DNA of 64,000 nt from Ficedula albicollis (GCF_000247815.1 NC_021677.1:8785196-8849195); one strand, 5' to 3'. Counted from the stretch's first letter, positions 36,636 to 51,600 are shown. Notes: generated by a model from the sequence alone, not told the origin. Made by a program: numbers and translations.

Positions 36636-39600
36636 GTAAGTGAGAAGGGCACAAGGATGCTTGGAATTCGCCCAGGAATTCTTCTGGCTATTCCTGGCAC
36701 GGCTGGAAATTCTTCCTGCGCTTCTACATGGGGATGGAAAGTTTGGTTGGGGCATTCTTGGTGGACACCAGCATTTTTCCAGTTTCTGTTTTTGTAGCTA
36801 AGCTCTGTCCCGAGTTATAGTCTGGTTCCAAAGAGCCTGACCAGAGCTCCTTGTTATCCTCCTGTGCCACCCAAGATTCTTTGCTGGAATTTAGGGCTGT
36901 GTTTCTGTAGAGAAGCTCAGGAAAAACAAGCATGGAATCCTGGAATGGTTTGGCTTGGAAGAGACCTTAAAGACCATCCATTCCAACCCCTTGCCATGGA
37001 CAGGGACAGCTCCCACTAGATTGCTCCATGCCCCATCTAGCTTGGCCTTGAGTGATGTGGCAGCCACAACTTCTCTGGAGTGCCACAGGATAATGTGGCG
37101 TGGATGAAATGGTTCTGATGGGGGTAGCAGGGCCTCTGGCTGGCTTGTGGGGATTTGGGGTCATGAAGATCAATGTAAGGAGCTGTGGGACACTGAGGAG
37201 GGAAGGAGGTGTGAATTATTCCATGATTTCCCTTGGCTTTCCTGCCTGGCAGGTTTGTGATCCTCTCGGTGGTGCTCTTCGGGCTGGTGTACAATCCCAA
37301 CGAGACGTGCTCCCTAAACCTGGTGGACCACGGCCGGGGCTACCTGGGAATCCTGCTGAGCTGCATGATCGCCGAGCTGGCCATCATCTGGCTCAGCATG
37401 CGCGGGAGCATCCTGTACACGGAGCCGCGGGATTCCATGCAGTACGTCCTCTATGTCCGACTGGGTAAGCGGCCGGAGCCTCTGCGTGTGCGCGTGTGTG
37501 TGTGTGTGTGCTCTTCCCTGGAGCCTCCCGCCCCTGCCCAGGCACGGCCAGATGGCTGCCGGGATGTGCCGTGCATCCCGATGGATCCATAGGCTGGCAG
37601 GCCGTGTCCCAAGCAGCCTCCTTTTCCTTTCATGGAATCTGCTCCCCTTCTGTCTCTCTTTGCCCCCCTGTGTTTTCCAAGGATAGAGGTGTAAATCCCA
37701 AAGGTTCTGACCCCAGGGTGTTTCCTCTTGATTCACATGATCCATCTCTCCAGGCACCGGGAGGAAAATAGGTTTTCCACCTGGTCGTTCCCTTTTTCTT
37801 CCTATAAGCAATTCCTGTCTTGCTCCCTCTCCAAGAACTAGAGCAGAGGAGAGATTATTCCTTGATTCCTCATTCCCTTTTAGCTTGTTTTCCCTGGTTT
37901 CTGTTGCCTTCCAGGTACAGAAATTTAATCAGATTTTTCTGTGCCAAATGAAGATTTTAAGAGAAAAATCTTTGGAGATGCGGAGCCAAACCCATTCCAA
38001 ACAAATCATCCCATGGGTTTGCATCCCTGCTTTTTGCCGGGTTGCTTTCCTGCAGAATCCACTAAAATACGGATAGCCTTGCTTGAAAGCTCAGTCTGGA
38101 AGGCTTGGAATGCTCAGTGCAAGTCATTAATGCAAACAGCAAACAAATCTCCCTCTCCAGCTTCCCAGCCAGCCTCCCTAGGGAAGCTTGGAGTCTGGCA
38201 GTTTGTGTTGAAACCAGACTAAGTGGGGCAGGGGAGGTAGGGAGAATCCAAGGAAAGGTTTTCCTGCCCCCTAAAACACCCCTTCTTCTTCCTTAAACTG
38301 TCTGTGTACTCAGGAGTGGGATTTCCTCTGGATTTTGGGTCTTGTATTCCCTTTTTCCTGGGTTTTTTGCTCCTGGTGGTTGATCAGTTGTGCTGATGGA
38401 AGTGGGAGCGTGACCAGTGCGTGGGCAAGGTCCATGTGACTGTCCCAATTTAAGCATGTGCTGTTTAATGCAGAGGAATTTAGGGAATTAACTCCAGTGT
38501 GAACCTGGGAATGTCTCATCCCTGCTCCTGCTGCTCCTGTCCTGCAGCAGGCAAAGGGGAGAGGAGCCAAGGGAAGCAAAACCTAACTCGGGCATAAATT
38601 GGATTCATCAGGAACTAGTCCCAGCCCTGATTCCTTGCCCAGGAAAGCGCTGTCTCCTGGAACTGGTCTTTCCAGGTCTGTAGCAAAGCCACTTATGGAA
38701 AGATTCTGTGCCAGCCAGAGATAAGGAGGGTGAGTGGGATAAGCCAGACTGGATTTAGTCTCAGCTCCACCAAAACTTAGGCAGTTCCAAGCAAGGTATT
38801 CAGCTTCTCCGCACCTGATTGCTCACGTGTCCTTTGGAATTTGGGGGAGAAAGTGGAAGGATGGGCACTTCAGAGCAGTTTCCCAGTTTTTGTTCCAGGG
38901 AAGCACTGTTAATCCCCAGTTTCCAGTTTGTTATCAGAGTCGAATGCAAAACTGAGGAGCTCCTTAAATGCTGCCTCCTTGGAACTGTTATGGGAAGGAC
39001 TGCAAAGGTGCTGAGAATGTTTGCTAAGCGTAGTGAGCAGGATTAATCCTGGATCCACACCATTTATTTTGGATCTGTGAGTCAGGCCAGCTGCCTGAGG
39101 TAGTTAAGGTTTGGGTCCTGTCATTCCTGCTGCCTCAGGGATTCTTTCCAGCGGCGTGGGAGGAAGGTCTGGATCTCTGATTCATACCTGTGACATAACC
39201 AAGGGCGCTGGCCCCTCCAGGATCCCATTTTTTCGGAGTAATTTGGAACATGTCGCACTTTTGGCTCATCTCCTTACACGTCCCCTTCCAAAGCGTTTTT
39301 ATACCTATTCCTTGTGAGAAAATGGGGAGAGGAGCTCATCCTTAGGGAAAAGGCTGCTGTTATCTGTGCTGTTGCTGTTTTTTCCAGCGATCCTGGTGAT
39401 CGAGTTCGTGTACGCCATCGTGGGCATCGTGTGGCTGACGCAGTACTACACCTCCTGCAACGACATCACAGCCAAGAGTGTCACCCTGGGTAGGGAGCTG
39501 GAATGTGGCCTGGGAGCATTCCAAGGGATTGGCGGGCATCCTTCATTCCTGCCTGTGCCAATTGACTCTGGGAAGTGGATGGGAGCTGTCAATGTGGGGC

Positions 39601-42600
39601 TTGTTTTCCTGTTTATTGCTCGGAACAGTCGTTCCATTCATCCGCCTGTGCTGCCGGCACTCAGGCAGGGATCCGTGTTCCCAGGGAAGGGCAGTCTGAA
39701 AATTCCACTTTTCCCCTTCAGAATGGCTTTACTGTTTTCCTGGAAGCCTTTCCCAGTCTCCTGGTGGGGATGATGTTAATGGTGCTGTCCCGGATACTCA
39801 GGGAGCATTTAATGGCTCCCTAAAACAGCCGGAAGACTCATCCAGCTGTGGCTTAAAAGCCTTTCCAGAGGATTTCCTTTTACTGCAGGGGTTTGGGGTG
39901 GGAAGTAAGGGTCGGAGCACCTGACTCCCGTTTCTGTTTTTCAGGAATGGTGGTGTGTAACTGGGTGGTGATCCTGAGTGTGTGCATCACTGTGCTGTGT
40001 GTCTTCGATCCCACGGGACGCACCTTCGTCAAGCTCCGCGCCACCAAGCGCCGGCAGCGCAACCTAAGGACCTACAACCTCAGGTAAGGCAGCATTCCAC
40101 GAGATCCCAGAATTCCAGGGTGCCTTGGGTGCAAGGGACCTTAAGGATCATTGAATTCCAACCCTCTGTCATGTGCAGGGATGCCTTCCACTAGACAAGG
40201 TAGCTCCAGCCTGGCCTTGGATGCTTCCATGGATGAGGCAGCCACAGCTTCTCTGGGAAGTCTGTTCCAGGGCCTCACCACCCTCACAGGGAAGCATCTC
40301 TTCCCAGTATCCCATCCATCTCTGCCCTCTGGCAGTGGGAAGCTATTTTCTGTTGTCCTGTTCCTCTAGCCCCTTGTCCAAAGTCCCTCTCCAACTCTCT
40401 TGAATCCACTTTAGACACTTTAAGATCTCTCTGGAGCCTTCTCTTGGTAGACACTTTAAGATCTCCCTGGAGCCTTCTCTTGGCCAGGCTGAACATTCCC
40501 AGCTCTCCCAGCCTGTCTTCATAGCAGACTGAATTTCCCTTCTATCCAAGGACACAATGATTTAAGGAAAGAACCAATGGAGAGTTTCAGGGTTACCAAT
40601 GCTGGGTCCTCATGGCTACAGGCACCCAAAATCCTCCCAGAGCCAGGGAATTCCAGGATGGTTTGGGTTGGAAGGGATCTTAAAGCCCTTTAAGCCGTGG
40701 GCAGGGACACCTTCCACTATACCAAGCTCTGTCCAAGCTGTCCTGGAACACTTCCAGGGATGGGGCAGCCGCAGCTTCCTAGAGCAAGGTTTCTGGAAGG
40801 GCATCCTGCTCTTTTGGGATCTTGCCCTTCTCCTTGCCTTGCTGCAGGGAGCATTCTGCTCTGCTGAGGGGCATTTTGGGAGGATGCAGCTCCCTGCCAG
40901 GTGCTGTGTGTGGGCACCTGCATCCAAAGGAGGCAAAGCCATGCAGAATCCAGCTGGATTCTGCCTCAGTTACTGGATTTGTGGATCCTCATGGACCCTG
41001 CTGACCACAATAACCTGTTTGTCCATATCCCATGGCAGCATTTTCCATGGAAACAATGAGTCTGTGCTTAAATTTTCCTTACTTTGAGGCAGCATCTCCT
41101 TCCAAACCCCCTTTCGTCCTTTATTTTCCTCTCCAAAATCCAACCTTTTGCCCTGAGGTTTCTCCTATTTAGTCTTGGCCAAGGAACAATTCCCTTTGTG
41201 TTGGCAGTTGGATCTTTTAATTAAGAATTGATTCCATCTTGGAGCTCCCCAGATGGGAAGAGAAAAAGCTTTTTTTCACCAAGCAAAGTTTTTTCCAAAG
41301 GATTTTTTCCAGTAGGGGACAACACAAACAGGCTTTGTGTCCTTTGATATGTGGCTGTCCTTGAGGAATGTGTCTTTGGAGGGCATCGGTATCTGGAGGG
41401 ATAAAAAATGAGGCTTTCAAAAAACCAGTCTGTAAATTTCCCATTTTTCATTGGGTTTGTGTATTTTGTATATTTCAATGACTTGGAATGAGGTCACTTT
41501 TGAGGGAAAATCTAGGCTTTTCTAAGGATAGTGCCTCAAGTTCTGTGGGAAGCAGCCTGGGTTTTATTGTGGAATGCCAGATATTCCTCCTGACCTTTCC
41601 AATATGTTACAGTAGCCTGAAATATTTGGAATTGGTGCCTAGTGTGGTGGTTGCTGCTTGGGATCAGGGCATTCCCAGGAAGAGAAGAAGGATGATACTG
41701 TAGATGTAGTACTACATCCAAGGAAAAAATTCTTGCCTGTGAGAGTGGTGAGGCACTGGAATGGTTTTCCCAGAGCAGCTGTGGCTATTCCATCCCTGTA
41801 AATGTCCAAGGCTGGATGGGGCTTGGAGCAATCTGGGACAGTGGGAGCTGTCCCTGCCCATAGCAGGGGGTGGAACTGGATGAGCTTTGTGATCCTTTCC
41901 ATCCCAAACTATTCCAGAATTCTGTGATGATTTTTCCAAAGCAAATCTGAGCTCCATAGCTTGCACAAGTAAATTCAAACCAACCCCAGAATTAGCTCCT
42001 CTGTGGGGAATTTTATGATTCCAGAAAGCTGAGTGAAGGCCTTTCTCCCTTGGCAGGGTTTTTCCCTCCAGGTCTGCAGCATTTGTGGAGAGCTTGTTCC
42101 TGCTGTTCATGGATTTTCCCTCTGGAAAGGGAATGTTAACAGCTGTTAACAAGCAAACGCTGTGGGCTATGGTGTGAAAAACAAGCATCAAATGTGACTG
42201 TTCACTGCTCAAACAATGGTTTCCAAAGGATATATTCCCAGCTTCTCCCTCTTGCTGAAAGAAATCCTTTCCAAGGAATAGATGAGGAACTTCTCTGCCT
42301 GGCTGGATTGTGTCCCACAGTGGTTTTCCTTTCCCAGTGCCATCGTGTGTGTGTGGGCTGGGAAAAAGAAACAGCCCAATAAAAGGCTTGGCTCATTGTG
42401 CCAAGGCTTTTCCAAGGAGCTTCGGAGCTGCTACTGAAGTTGTGGAAGTTTGACATTAGGAAGAAATAATTTGGGAAAAGGTGGAGGGAAAATAGCTCAG
42501 AGTACACTTAGTTGTTGAACCCCACCAGGGAAATTCTGGAGTTCTTTGGGATCTGGGGGAACAGAGCCCTGCTGCTACTTCTATTCCGATTCCTCTTCTG

Positions 42601-45600
42601 AAAGGTTGTGGAGAGCTGTTTTCAGATACTCAGGCAGGAGCTGATGGATCTCTGTGGGATCTGCTTCTTCCATTTCCAGCAAATATTCCTTTACCAGCAT
42701 CTTTTCCTTCCAGGTGCAATCCAACCCTGGTCTTGGGCTTATCCTGGTGGATGCCCTTGTGTATCCCTGAAAGAGAAAGGAGCTGTGCACTTCAGCAAGC
42801 TTAGCACTCTGGCACGGGATCAGTCCCTACTTCCACGGTGGGAGGTGGAACACAATGATCCTAAAAATCCCTTCTAACCCAAAGCATTCCATGATTCTGT
42901 GATGGGGAAAAATGCATGTCTGAAATGCTCAGGGTCTCTTGTGCCATTCCCACGCCCTGATCCTGAGGTAGATCTTTTTTCCTCCTGAGTGGTTGCACAT
43001 CCTGGCACATGGAGCAGCTCCCAGATTGCAACAGGAGCTTCGTTCCTTGCATGGCATTCAGGCTGGATACCAAGTATCCAAACAAGTGCTTGATCTTGTG
43101 GATTCACACTTTTCTGGAGCTGGGGAAGGAGCTGGAGCAACAGGGGTGGTTGAGGGAGCCGAGGGGGCTCAGCTTGGGGAAAAGGAGGATTGGGGGAACC
43201 TTATGCCATTTTTCCAGGGACAGCACAGCCTGTGCCACTCCATGTTGGATCCTATGCCATGTTCTGCCTCTTCTCACATTCCTACTCTCCCTTTTATTCC
43301 CAGACACCGCCTGGAAGAGGGACAAGCCAGCAGCTGGACACGCAGGCTCAAAGTGTTCCTTTGCTGCACACGGACAAAGGACTCACAGTCGGTAGGTACC
43401 AAAAATCTCCTGCTGGGAATCAAAATACCAGTGGCAGAAATCCCTCTTTTCCCTCGGGTTAGGATCACATTTGGCAGCACTTCCGGGCAGCTCCTGTTTC
43501 CCTTTATCAGCCCCTTCCTGAGCATTTTTCCTGTTGTTTCAATCAGTCTCAATCCGTAAGGAGGAGAATTTGGAAAATGGAAAACAAAAACCTGGAAGAA
43601 TCACCAAAATCCTTTTGGATTTCCCAACAGTCAAAAACTACTGTTCAATCCTTAGATCCATGAGAAGATCATTGGGAACTTTCATGTGCTGCTGTTGGGA
43701 TTTTCCCTTGCTGTTCTCTAGCAGGGAAGGGTAAATTGAAATTCCTTCCCCAAAAGTTACCATTCTGTTCTCCTTAAAAATCACTGGGAGCAGGTTGGTG
43801 CCTGAGTGTGGGATTCGCCAGCATTCCTGAGGACCTGCTGGAGAGGCAAGTCAAACTTCACTGCTGGAAAACTTTGCTTTTGATTTAACTAATTTGGTTA
43901 GAATTTTGAGGGTTGGAGGACTCCTGAAGGAGCCAGCAGAACCAGGGAATTGTTCCCAAAGGGAGGAGAAAGTAATAACAATCAGGAGATTTGTGCACTC
44001 AGAGACACTGAGCTCTGAATTAGTTACAACCTCTCAGGGAAAAAGCTGGGATTTATCAAGGACATTCCAACAAAACCAGCAGTGGCCAAAAAATCCGCCC
44101 AGACGTTTAACTCCAGTTAGAAGGGCACGGAAAATGACAGGGAAAACACCAAGGGACCGACCACAGCCGCCTTGTCCTCACTAAATATAGCCCAGAGTTC
44201 GTGCTCCAAAAGGATGCAGCGGGAAAAGGAGCACATTGGAAGGAATGTGAACGTGGAGAGGAAGAGAAATGAGACTGGAATTGAAAGCTCCAAAGGGAAA
44301 GTGGAAAAATAGAGGAGAGTCAGGTGAACGTTTGTTCTTCCCAGGTGATGAATTGAATTAACAGCATTTCTTAGGGAGTGCTTTGGAATTATCCACAGGT
44401 GCAGCTTCCAGAGTGTGGAAGGTTGCAGGAATTGTCACAGCCCTTTTGCAGAAATCCAGCACCGTGTCCTGAAATGCTGGCCCTCCCAGGATCCCTTTCC
44501 CTGGCAGAAATGCCACCATGTGGCAATGTCCCTCTGGGAAGTTCAAGCCTAGGCCTGCCAGCTCCCAGCTTATCTGCTGGGGAAATCCATATGGAAATCC
44601 ATCTGGAAAACTGGAACCTAAGGAGCTTCGTACCCTGGCAGCTCCCACAGCAGCTTTTCCTTGGTGCTCCAGAGCAGAGGTGCTTCCCTTCTCCCTGAGA
44701 GCACATCCAGGTCACCTTGCCCAGGTGCTGGAGTCTTCTGTCCTGAGGGCACAGTATGGATGCCTCCTCCTGGGAGAGAGAACCCTGACAGGCACCTGAA
44801 TGCCCTGAACAACTCCCATTTTTGCACAGTATTCCAAATACTTCGTGTTCTTTTAAAAAAAACTTTCCATTCTGCAGTGACTTTCTCTTTCTTTTTTTGA
44901 GCTTGGAATACAAGTGGATTCCAGACACCTCACATACCTCGTGCTGTTGAATTTCCACTTTACATCCAGCTTTTGAGTAATTTCCAGCCTCTTTTTTCTG
45001 CAGGAACAAGCCCTGACGGTGTGTCCTGGCATGGCAGCGTGTGGAATGAATGAGCACGTAATGGATCAGGAATAACTCCATTGCTGCCCATTCCAGAGTC
45101 CACAAAAAAAAAAAAAACTTAGCAGCAGAGGATCATTGTCCTCTGGGCTGGAAAAGTGTTTTATGGTATGGAAATGGCTTTGGGGAAAGGATCTAGGGTG
45201 AAGTCTGAAGCCTCAGAGCCTTTAGGGTTTGTAGCAGAGCACTCCAGGTGGACAAAAAGGAATAATGTCAGGTGTTCCCACAAAAAGCTGTTCCTTTGGA
45301 GCGGAAAATACGCATTGAACTTCCATCAGGGCCTTTTTTTGTCAGAGCATCCAGGGTTGTAGCTGCCACTTTGGATTAATTGGTGTTTGTCCTCTTTCCT
45401 TTGGAGGCTCTTGGCAATTCTTGTGAGCTCACAGGAGCCGTGCTAGGATTGATGAGGTCGGGATTTCAAGGATACTGCGGTTGGAATGCCATTGGCTTTC
45501 CAAAGGCACTGCTGGCACAGAGAGTTGGCACCTGGAGCCCCAGTTTTTAATGGGGATTTAACTGGCTTTTGTAGGGAAGTGACAAATTACAGAAAGTCAT

Positions 45601-48600
45601 GCCACATGCCAGGAATTTGGCAGGGATAAAAGGATGTAGGTCATTCCTGCAGGGAAGAGAAGAAGATTTATTGTCTTGATGGTCAAAGAAGGGAGAGGAG
45701 AAAGCCTGTCCTGGAGTGCTCAGGGTTTCCACAACACTCCAGTCTTGTGGGTTTTGAGGCTGAATAAAGGATACTATGAAAATACGGGATAAAGGTTCAG
45801 GGTAAGGCTGTGATCATCTTTGTAGGAAAAATTTTGGGTGGCAAGAGTCAAATATGGACCACTGGTGGGTACAGCTCCACGTTTTGTTGCTCCAGCCTCT
45901 GGATCATCCTTGTCCGTAGGGTGGAGTAATGACAGGTCAGCACTGACCCATGTTTCAGCCCCTTTCCAGCCTCCCAAAATATTCTCCTGTAAGGTCTTGT
46001 GGGTTTTTTTCCTGTAGCACAGAGCAAAAAGTGGGAAGAGGACATTTCTCCTCAAAATACCTTTGTCCCTCTATTCCAGAGCCTCTCCTTGACCCTCTCA
46101 GGTCACTTCCATTTCTGTCCCTCCTTTTTTGGGTTTGGTCACCGTCATTCCTGGGAATTCTGCATTCAGTGACTCAGTTTTTAGTTTTCATGCCTTTTTG
46201 CCTAGGTGTCATCCAAAATAAGCCTGGAAAAGCCTGGCAATATGGGCAAAAGAATCCCAGGTTTGGGATAAATTTGGGCAAGTTAAATTTGGGCAGAAAA
46301 ATCGCAGGTCTGGAATAAGAACAGGCAAGTTAAATGTGAGCAAAAGGGTCCCAGATCTGGGGTAAATCTGGGGAAAGGTTTCCAGATTTGGGTTACGTTT
46401 GGGCAAGAGGATCTCAGGTCTGAGATAAATACAGGAAAAAGAATCCCAGGGCAAAGTTAGAGTTGGAGAGACTCTTAAATAGGACAAAATTAGTGGGTTT
46501 TCCTCGTGGAATGGCCTTTATTCTGCTTTAGAGTAGAAAGGATGACTCCGAGGTTGCACTGGATTGGGATTTGCTTGGTTTTCCTCCCATTTTCTCTGTT
46601 TTCTTTGATAGAGAAAGCCAAAACCGTTCCCTTTCCCTCCCTTTGTCCTTCGTGAGCTGTTTGGATGTCGAGGTGCCCACACACGGCACAAATCCAGCCC
46701 CCGAGTGGGACTGTGGAAAATAAACAAGAGACAATAACCATGTGATCAGTCCAGATCTGGCATTCCCTGCAGGAATCTCGTGGCTGTTTTGGAGGCAGAG
46801 CTCCAGAAACGAGCCCAGTGCTCATTTGGTGTCATGGTTTGAGGCTTCCCACACCCAAACTCCTCCTCCTCCTCCAACCCCTCTCTCCCTGGATTTTGCA
46901 GGACGCTTACTCCGAGATCGCGTACCTTTTTGCGGAATTTTTCCGGGACCTGGACATTGTCCCCTCCGACATCATCGCGGGGCTGGTTCTCCTGCGGCAG
47001 CGGCAGCGGGCCAAGCGCAATGCTGTGCTGGATGAGGTGGGAAAACCTGGGAATTTCGCTCCCCAGCTGCTCTGGGATTCCCTGGGAAACAGCTGCCTGG
47101 CTCTGCCCACCTCATTTCTAGGCTGTTCTGGCTCACTGAGGTGGGAAAGAAAAATAATGGTGATTTCAGCAGCTTTTCCTGAGTTTTTCCCTGTGGTTTT
47201 TCCCTTTCAAAGGGCTCAGCTGGTGCTGAGCCAAATCTGGAATTATCTTCTCCAGACAGGTGGTACAGGAGGAGCTCTTGATCCCAAAATGGCCTCCAAG
47301 GGGGCCTTGGGTACTTGGAAATAAATGGGAAGATCATTCCCACTGTACAGTGATGTGGAGAAGACTCCAGAAATCTGCAGGGGGAAAAATTCAGAAATTT
47401 CCAAGCTGCTGTTGAGGTTTGCAGATTGTCAAGCCAGTAGGAAACTGATTTATTTTATTGGGGTTTTTTCCTCTTGATTTGGGATTCAGCCTACAGAAGG
47501 AAAAAATCCCAGTTTTCCAAGCTGCTGCTGAGGTTTGCAGATTGTCAAGCCAGTAGGAAATTGATTTATTTTATTGGGGTTTTTTCCCCTTGATTTGGGA
47601 TTCAGGCTACAGGTGAAAAAATTCCCAGTTTTCCAAGCTGCTACTGAGGTTTGCAGATTGTCAAGCCAGTAGGAAATTGATTTATTTTAGTGGGTTTTTT
47701 TCCCCCCCCTTGAGTTGGGATTCAAATCAGGCAGGAATAAAACCATTGAAGTATTTGAGGGGCCTGGTTGGGATATTTGGGAATAGATTTTTGTCTTGCT
47801 GTCACACAGAGGAATTTTTTTGCTTATTTGTGACTTCCAGGCAAACAATGACATTTTAGCTTTCCTGTCTGGAATGCCAGTGACCAGGAACACCAAATAC
47901 CTGGATCTGAAGAATGCGGTAAGTCCCTGACATGTGGGATCCTCCAAGGCCACCTGTGATCCTTGTTTTATTTTCCTCGCTGACTTCTCTTACCCCTTTC
48001 TGCCCCTCTTTGAAATAATCTAAGAAATTCCATGAGAATTGAATAAAACTTGATTTCTGGAGGCTTGATGAGGTGATACTGCTGCAAGAGAGTCAGCACT
48101 GTTATCCCTGATTTATTCTGATTCATCCCTGATTTTGGTTTATCTGTAATTACTCTCTGATTTAGATCTGTCTGATTTATCCCTGATTTAGATTTTCCCG
48201 CCTCATTTTCCCCCTCAGCTCTTCCTCTGATTTACCTCTGCCGATTTTCCCCTCTGGTTATCCCGCCTCCAAGCCCCAGTCCAGCTCTCCAGGATAACTG
48301 AGGTTTTGTAGGATGCAACCACAGCACATGGCCCTAAATTGGCTTTGTGGCCCTCTCCAGGCATCCTCTGGCCTGCTGGAAATGGGATATTTAGGGAGCT
48401 CGTTTCCAAACGTGAAGAAAACATCTTCCTTAGCAGCATGGTGCGATACTCAGAGAATTCCTCAGGAATTCAGGCAGAGAAATCTTTGGGAGGGGGTGGC
48501 TCTTGCCTGGCATCCCCACCTCGCTCTCCTCAGTCAGCACAGCGCAGCTGGGAGAGGGGGCTGGCACTCAGCATGTGCCTAACTATGGAAAAAGGGAACG

Positions 48601-51600
48601 GGGGGAGAAATTGCGAGAGATTCCAGGCTCAGGGAGTGCCGTGTCTTCCAGCAAGAGATGCAGCGGTACCGGGAGGTGTGTTACTACATGCTCTTCGCCT
48701 TGGCTGCCTATGGATGGCCCATTTACCTCATGAGGAAGCCCACGTGTGGGCTCTGCCGCCTGGCCAGATCCTGCTCGTGAGTGCCCACCCTTGTCCCTTT
48801 TTTCTTGCCTGGTTTTGCCACATTTAGAAATACCCTTAGTTTTCCCCCACATTTATTTCATCGGTGCTTCCTCCCTGCTCCATTTCTTTTCTGCCTTCTT
48901 CTCCTTGTTTTTTTTTTCTTTCCATCTCTCCGGGCTTCATATCCCAAAGGCTTTCTGAATCCCTTCCAGTTCCTCATACATAAACCAGCCTGTCCTCTTC
49001 TCCATCCTCTCTGGAGCATGGAACAGCCAACAGAGAGAACTCACCTGGCACAACACCAAGTCCAGAAAGAGCTTCTTGGAGCTCAAAAATCAGGGAGTTG
49101 ACATTTGGGTCCTAATTAAAAGACCTCCAAGATTTGCACTGTTTGGGCTGTGCTCCCTTGGATTAATTGGATTTTTCCAGCTCAGGATTTTTGCCCCGGT
49201 GCAAGGGTTTGTTTCCAGCTGCCAGAATTCTGTCACCGGATTTAATTTGGGGACGAGCTTTTGGCACTTCCTGCGCTATTGGGAGGAATGTGATTCCTTG
49301 GGAATACTTCTATTTGTGAGAGAGAAAGAAGGAAAATGTGCTCCTCTTTATTTTGGGAAGATTCTAAACCTGTTTTTTCCTACAAATAAACCTGGAGCTC
49401 AGTCAGTGTTGGCTTTTCCATGTTGAAGCACTGGAAAACTGCGCTTCCAAGGATAGTATCCTTTGAGGAGCCATCCCACCCCACCATCCTTGGATTCCTT
49501 GGGGACTGGCTGCATTGTAGCTCTCTCTGGTGTTCAAAAGGAAAACTGCACCTTATCCCAGATTTTGAGGCTGCTTTGTGGTTTTATCCTTCACTTGGCA
49601 CTCAGTGCCATTGGGATGAGGTTTGGAGGGTCCGCCTTTCCGTTTCCTCTGGGAATGCCACTCTGAGTCCAGCCTTTTTCCCTCAAAGCCGTGCTTCCCT
49701 CCTGCAGATGTTGCTGCCTGTGCCCGTCGCGCCCGCGCTACGCTCCCGGCGTCACCATCGAGGAGGACAACTGCTGCGGCTGCAACGCCATCGCCATCCG
49801 GCGCCACTTCCTGGACGAGAACATGACCTCCGTGGACATCGTCTACACTTCCTGCCACGATGCTGTAAGGACAATCCCAGACCCCCTTCCCCACGGGATT
49901 TGCCCGCTGCCGGCTGTAGTGGGACAAAGAAGGGAAATGAAGCCCTTTTCTCTTCCATTTCCATCAAGAAATTCTGTCATTTGGACACAAATCCCATCAC
50001 GTGCTCCGCCTCCTTTTCCCCAAGGATGATCCAATAGGAATGTCTCTCTTGATCTCTTCCAGGTTTATGAAACCCCTTTCTATGTGGCCGTGGACCACGA
50101 CAAGAAGAAGGTGGTCATCAGCATCCGGGGAACTCTGTCCCCTAAAGTAAGTGGGATATGCAGTGGCCTCCCTGGTGGACATTCCAGAAAGTTGGAGCCC
50201 TTCCTGATTTGGAATCCTGAGCAGGATTAGACTCACCTGAAGCAAGGTGACTGCTTTTCTTCCAGGATGCCCTGACGGATCTGACGGGGGATGCAGAGCG
50301 CCTGCCGGTTGAGGGGCACCACGGAACGTGGCTGGGTCACAAGGTGGGGAAAACAAAAAGAAAACGATCTCAAACCAACCCAAAATCAAATAAAACCCTG
50401 TGGATTTTTCTAATTATTTCACTTTTTAATTATAAACCCCCAAATGGTCTTAATTACTTGAAAAAGAAGTTACAGAAAGGGCTTTGAGGTGTTAAATAAT
50501 TAGTGGGAACAGTTAAAACCGCTGGGCGTGTAATTAAAAACTCTGTACAATCAGAGAATTCCAAATTGGGAAAGGCATCATGGAGACCCACAATGAAATT
50601 CCTGGAGCCACTCAAACGACTTTTTCTTCCAGTGACCTTTAAGGAATTTTCAATCAAAGCCTGAGAATGTGCTTAAAATTCTGCTGTGATGGGAATGTCC
50701 TCAAAGGATACTGGCAGGACTTGGACCCGTGAAATTAGATGGATGCTCTGTGTCTGTGTGCAGCTCCGGGCTGGATAAATCCATTTATTCCAGAGCTGAC
50801 CTTTGCCCCTGTCTGGCAAAGGAACGACGTGCCGAATTTTTAAGATGGTCAGGAATTTGGAAGCTCCCAAAGGTGCAGTGCCAGGTTGGAAAGGAAAATC
50901 CAGAGTGAAGATTGGAAGGAACGGTGCAGTTGCTGGAAGTGCTGTTGGGGAGGATCAGGTGTTGCTCAAGGTGGGATGTGGAGTTTGGAAGTCTTGGGAA
51001 ACCATGAGCTAGGAACTCCAGCTTGCCTCATGGTGTCCTGCTGGAGTACCAGACATCTTCCCTCTGCTTTAGGAAACAGAACCATGGAATCCTGGGATGT
51101 TTTGGGTTGGAAGGGACTTTAAAGATCCTGTTCCAGCCCCTGCCGTGGGCTGGGACACCTTGGAGGATGGATCTTGGAGCAACCTGGATGAAAGGCGTCC
51201 CTGCTCACGGGAGTGGGATGGGCTTTTAGGTCCCTTCCAATCCAAACCATTCCAGAATTCCATGTTTCAATGAAAATCCAGGAGTAGATCCTTGCAGAAA
51301 TTGGCTTTGCTTTTGATCTTTATATGAAAATATTCCTCCACTGGTGACTTCCATGAAACATTATCAGTTTATCCCCTTTGTTCCAGACAGAGCTTTTATT
51401 TGTCCCTGGTGTTATTTCCTTTTTGGGATTGCTGCCAGGAGAGAAATATTCACTTTCTCTGGAATTATTATCAATATTAATCTGCAGACAATAACGTGCT
51501 GTTGATTCCTGAGGGAAAACTAAGGGAGATAATGGAATTTTAAATGCATTTTTAATGTCCAGGAGTCAAGTTTAATATCCAAACAAATCCAGTGTCTCAC

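Noticed and set aside
44389..45105. 238-residue minus-strand open frame in intron 6
   Set aside because: Much of it is the dispersed repeat also present at 30.9 kb, and no known protein family is visible. It is antisense to DAGLA without a promoter I can identify.
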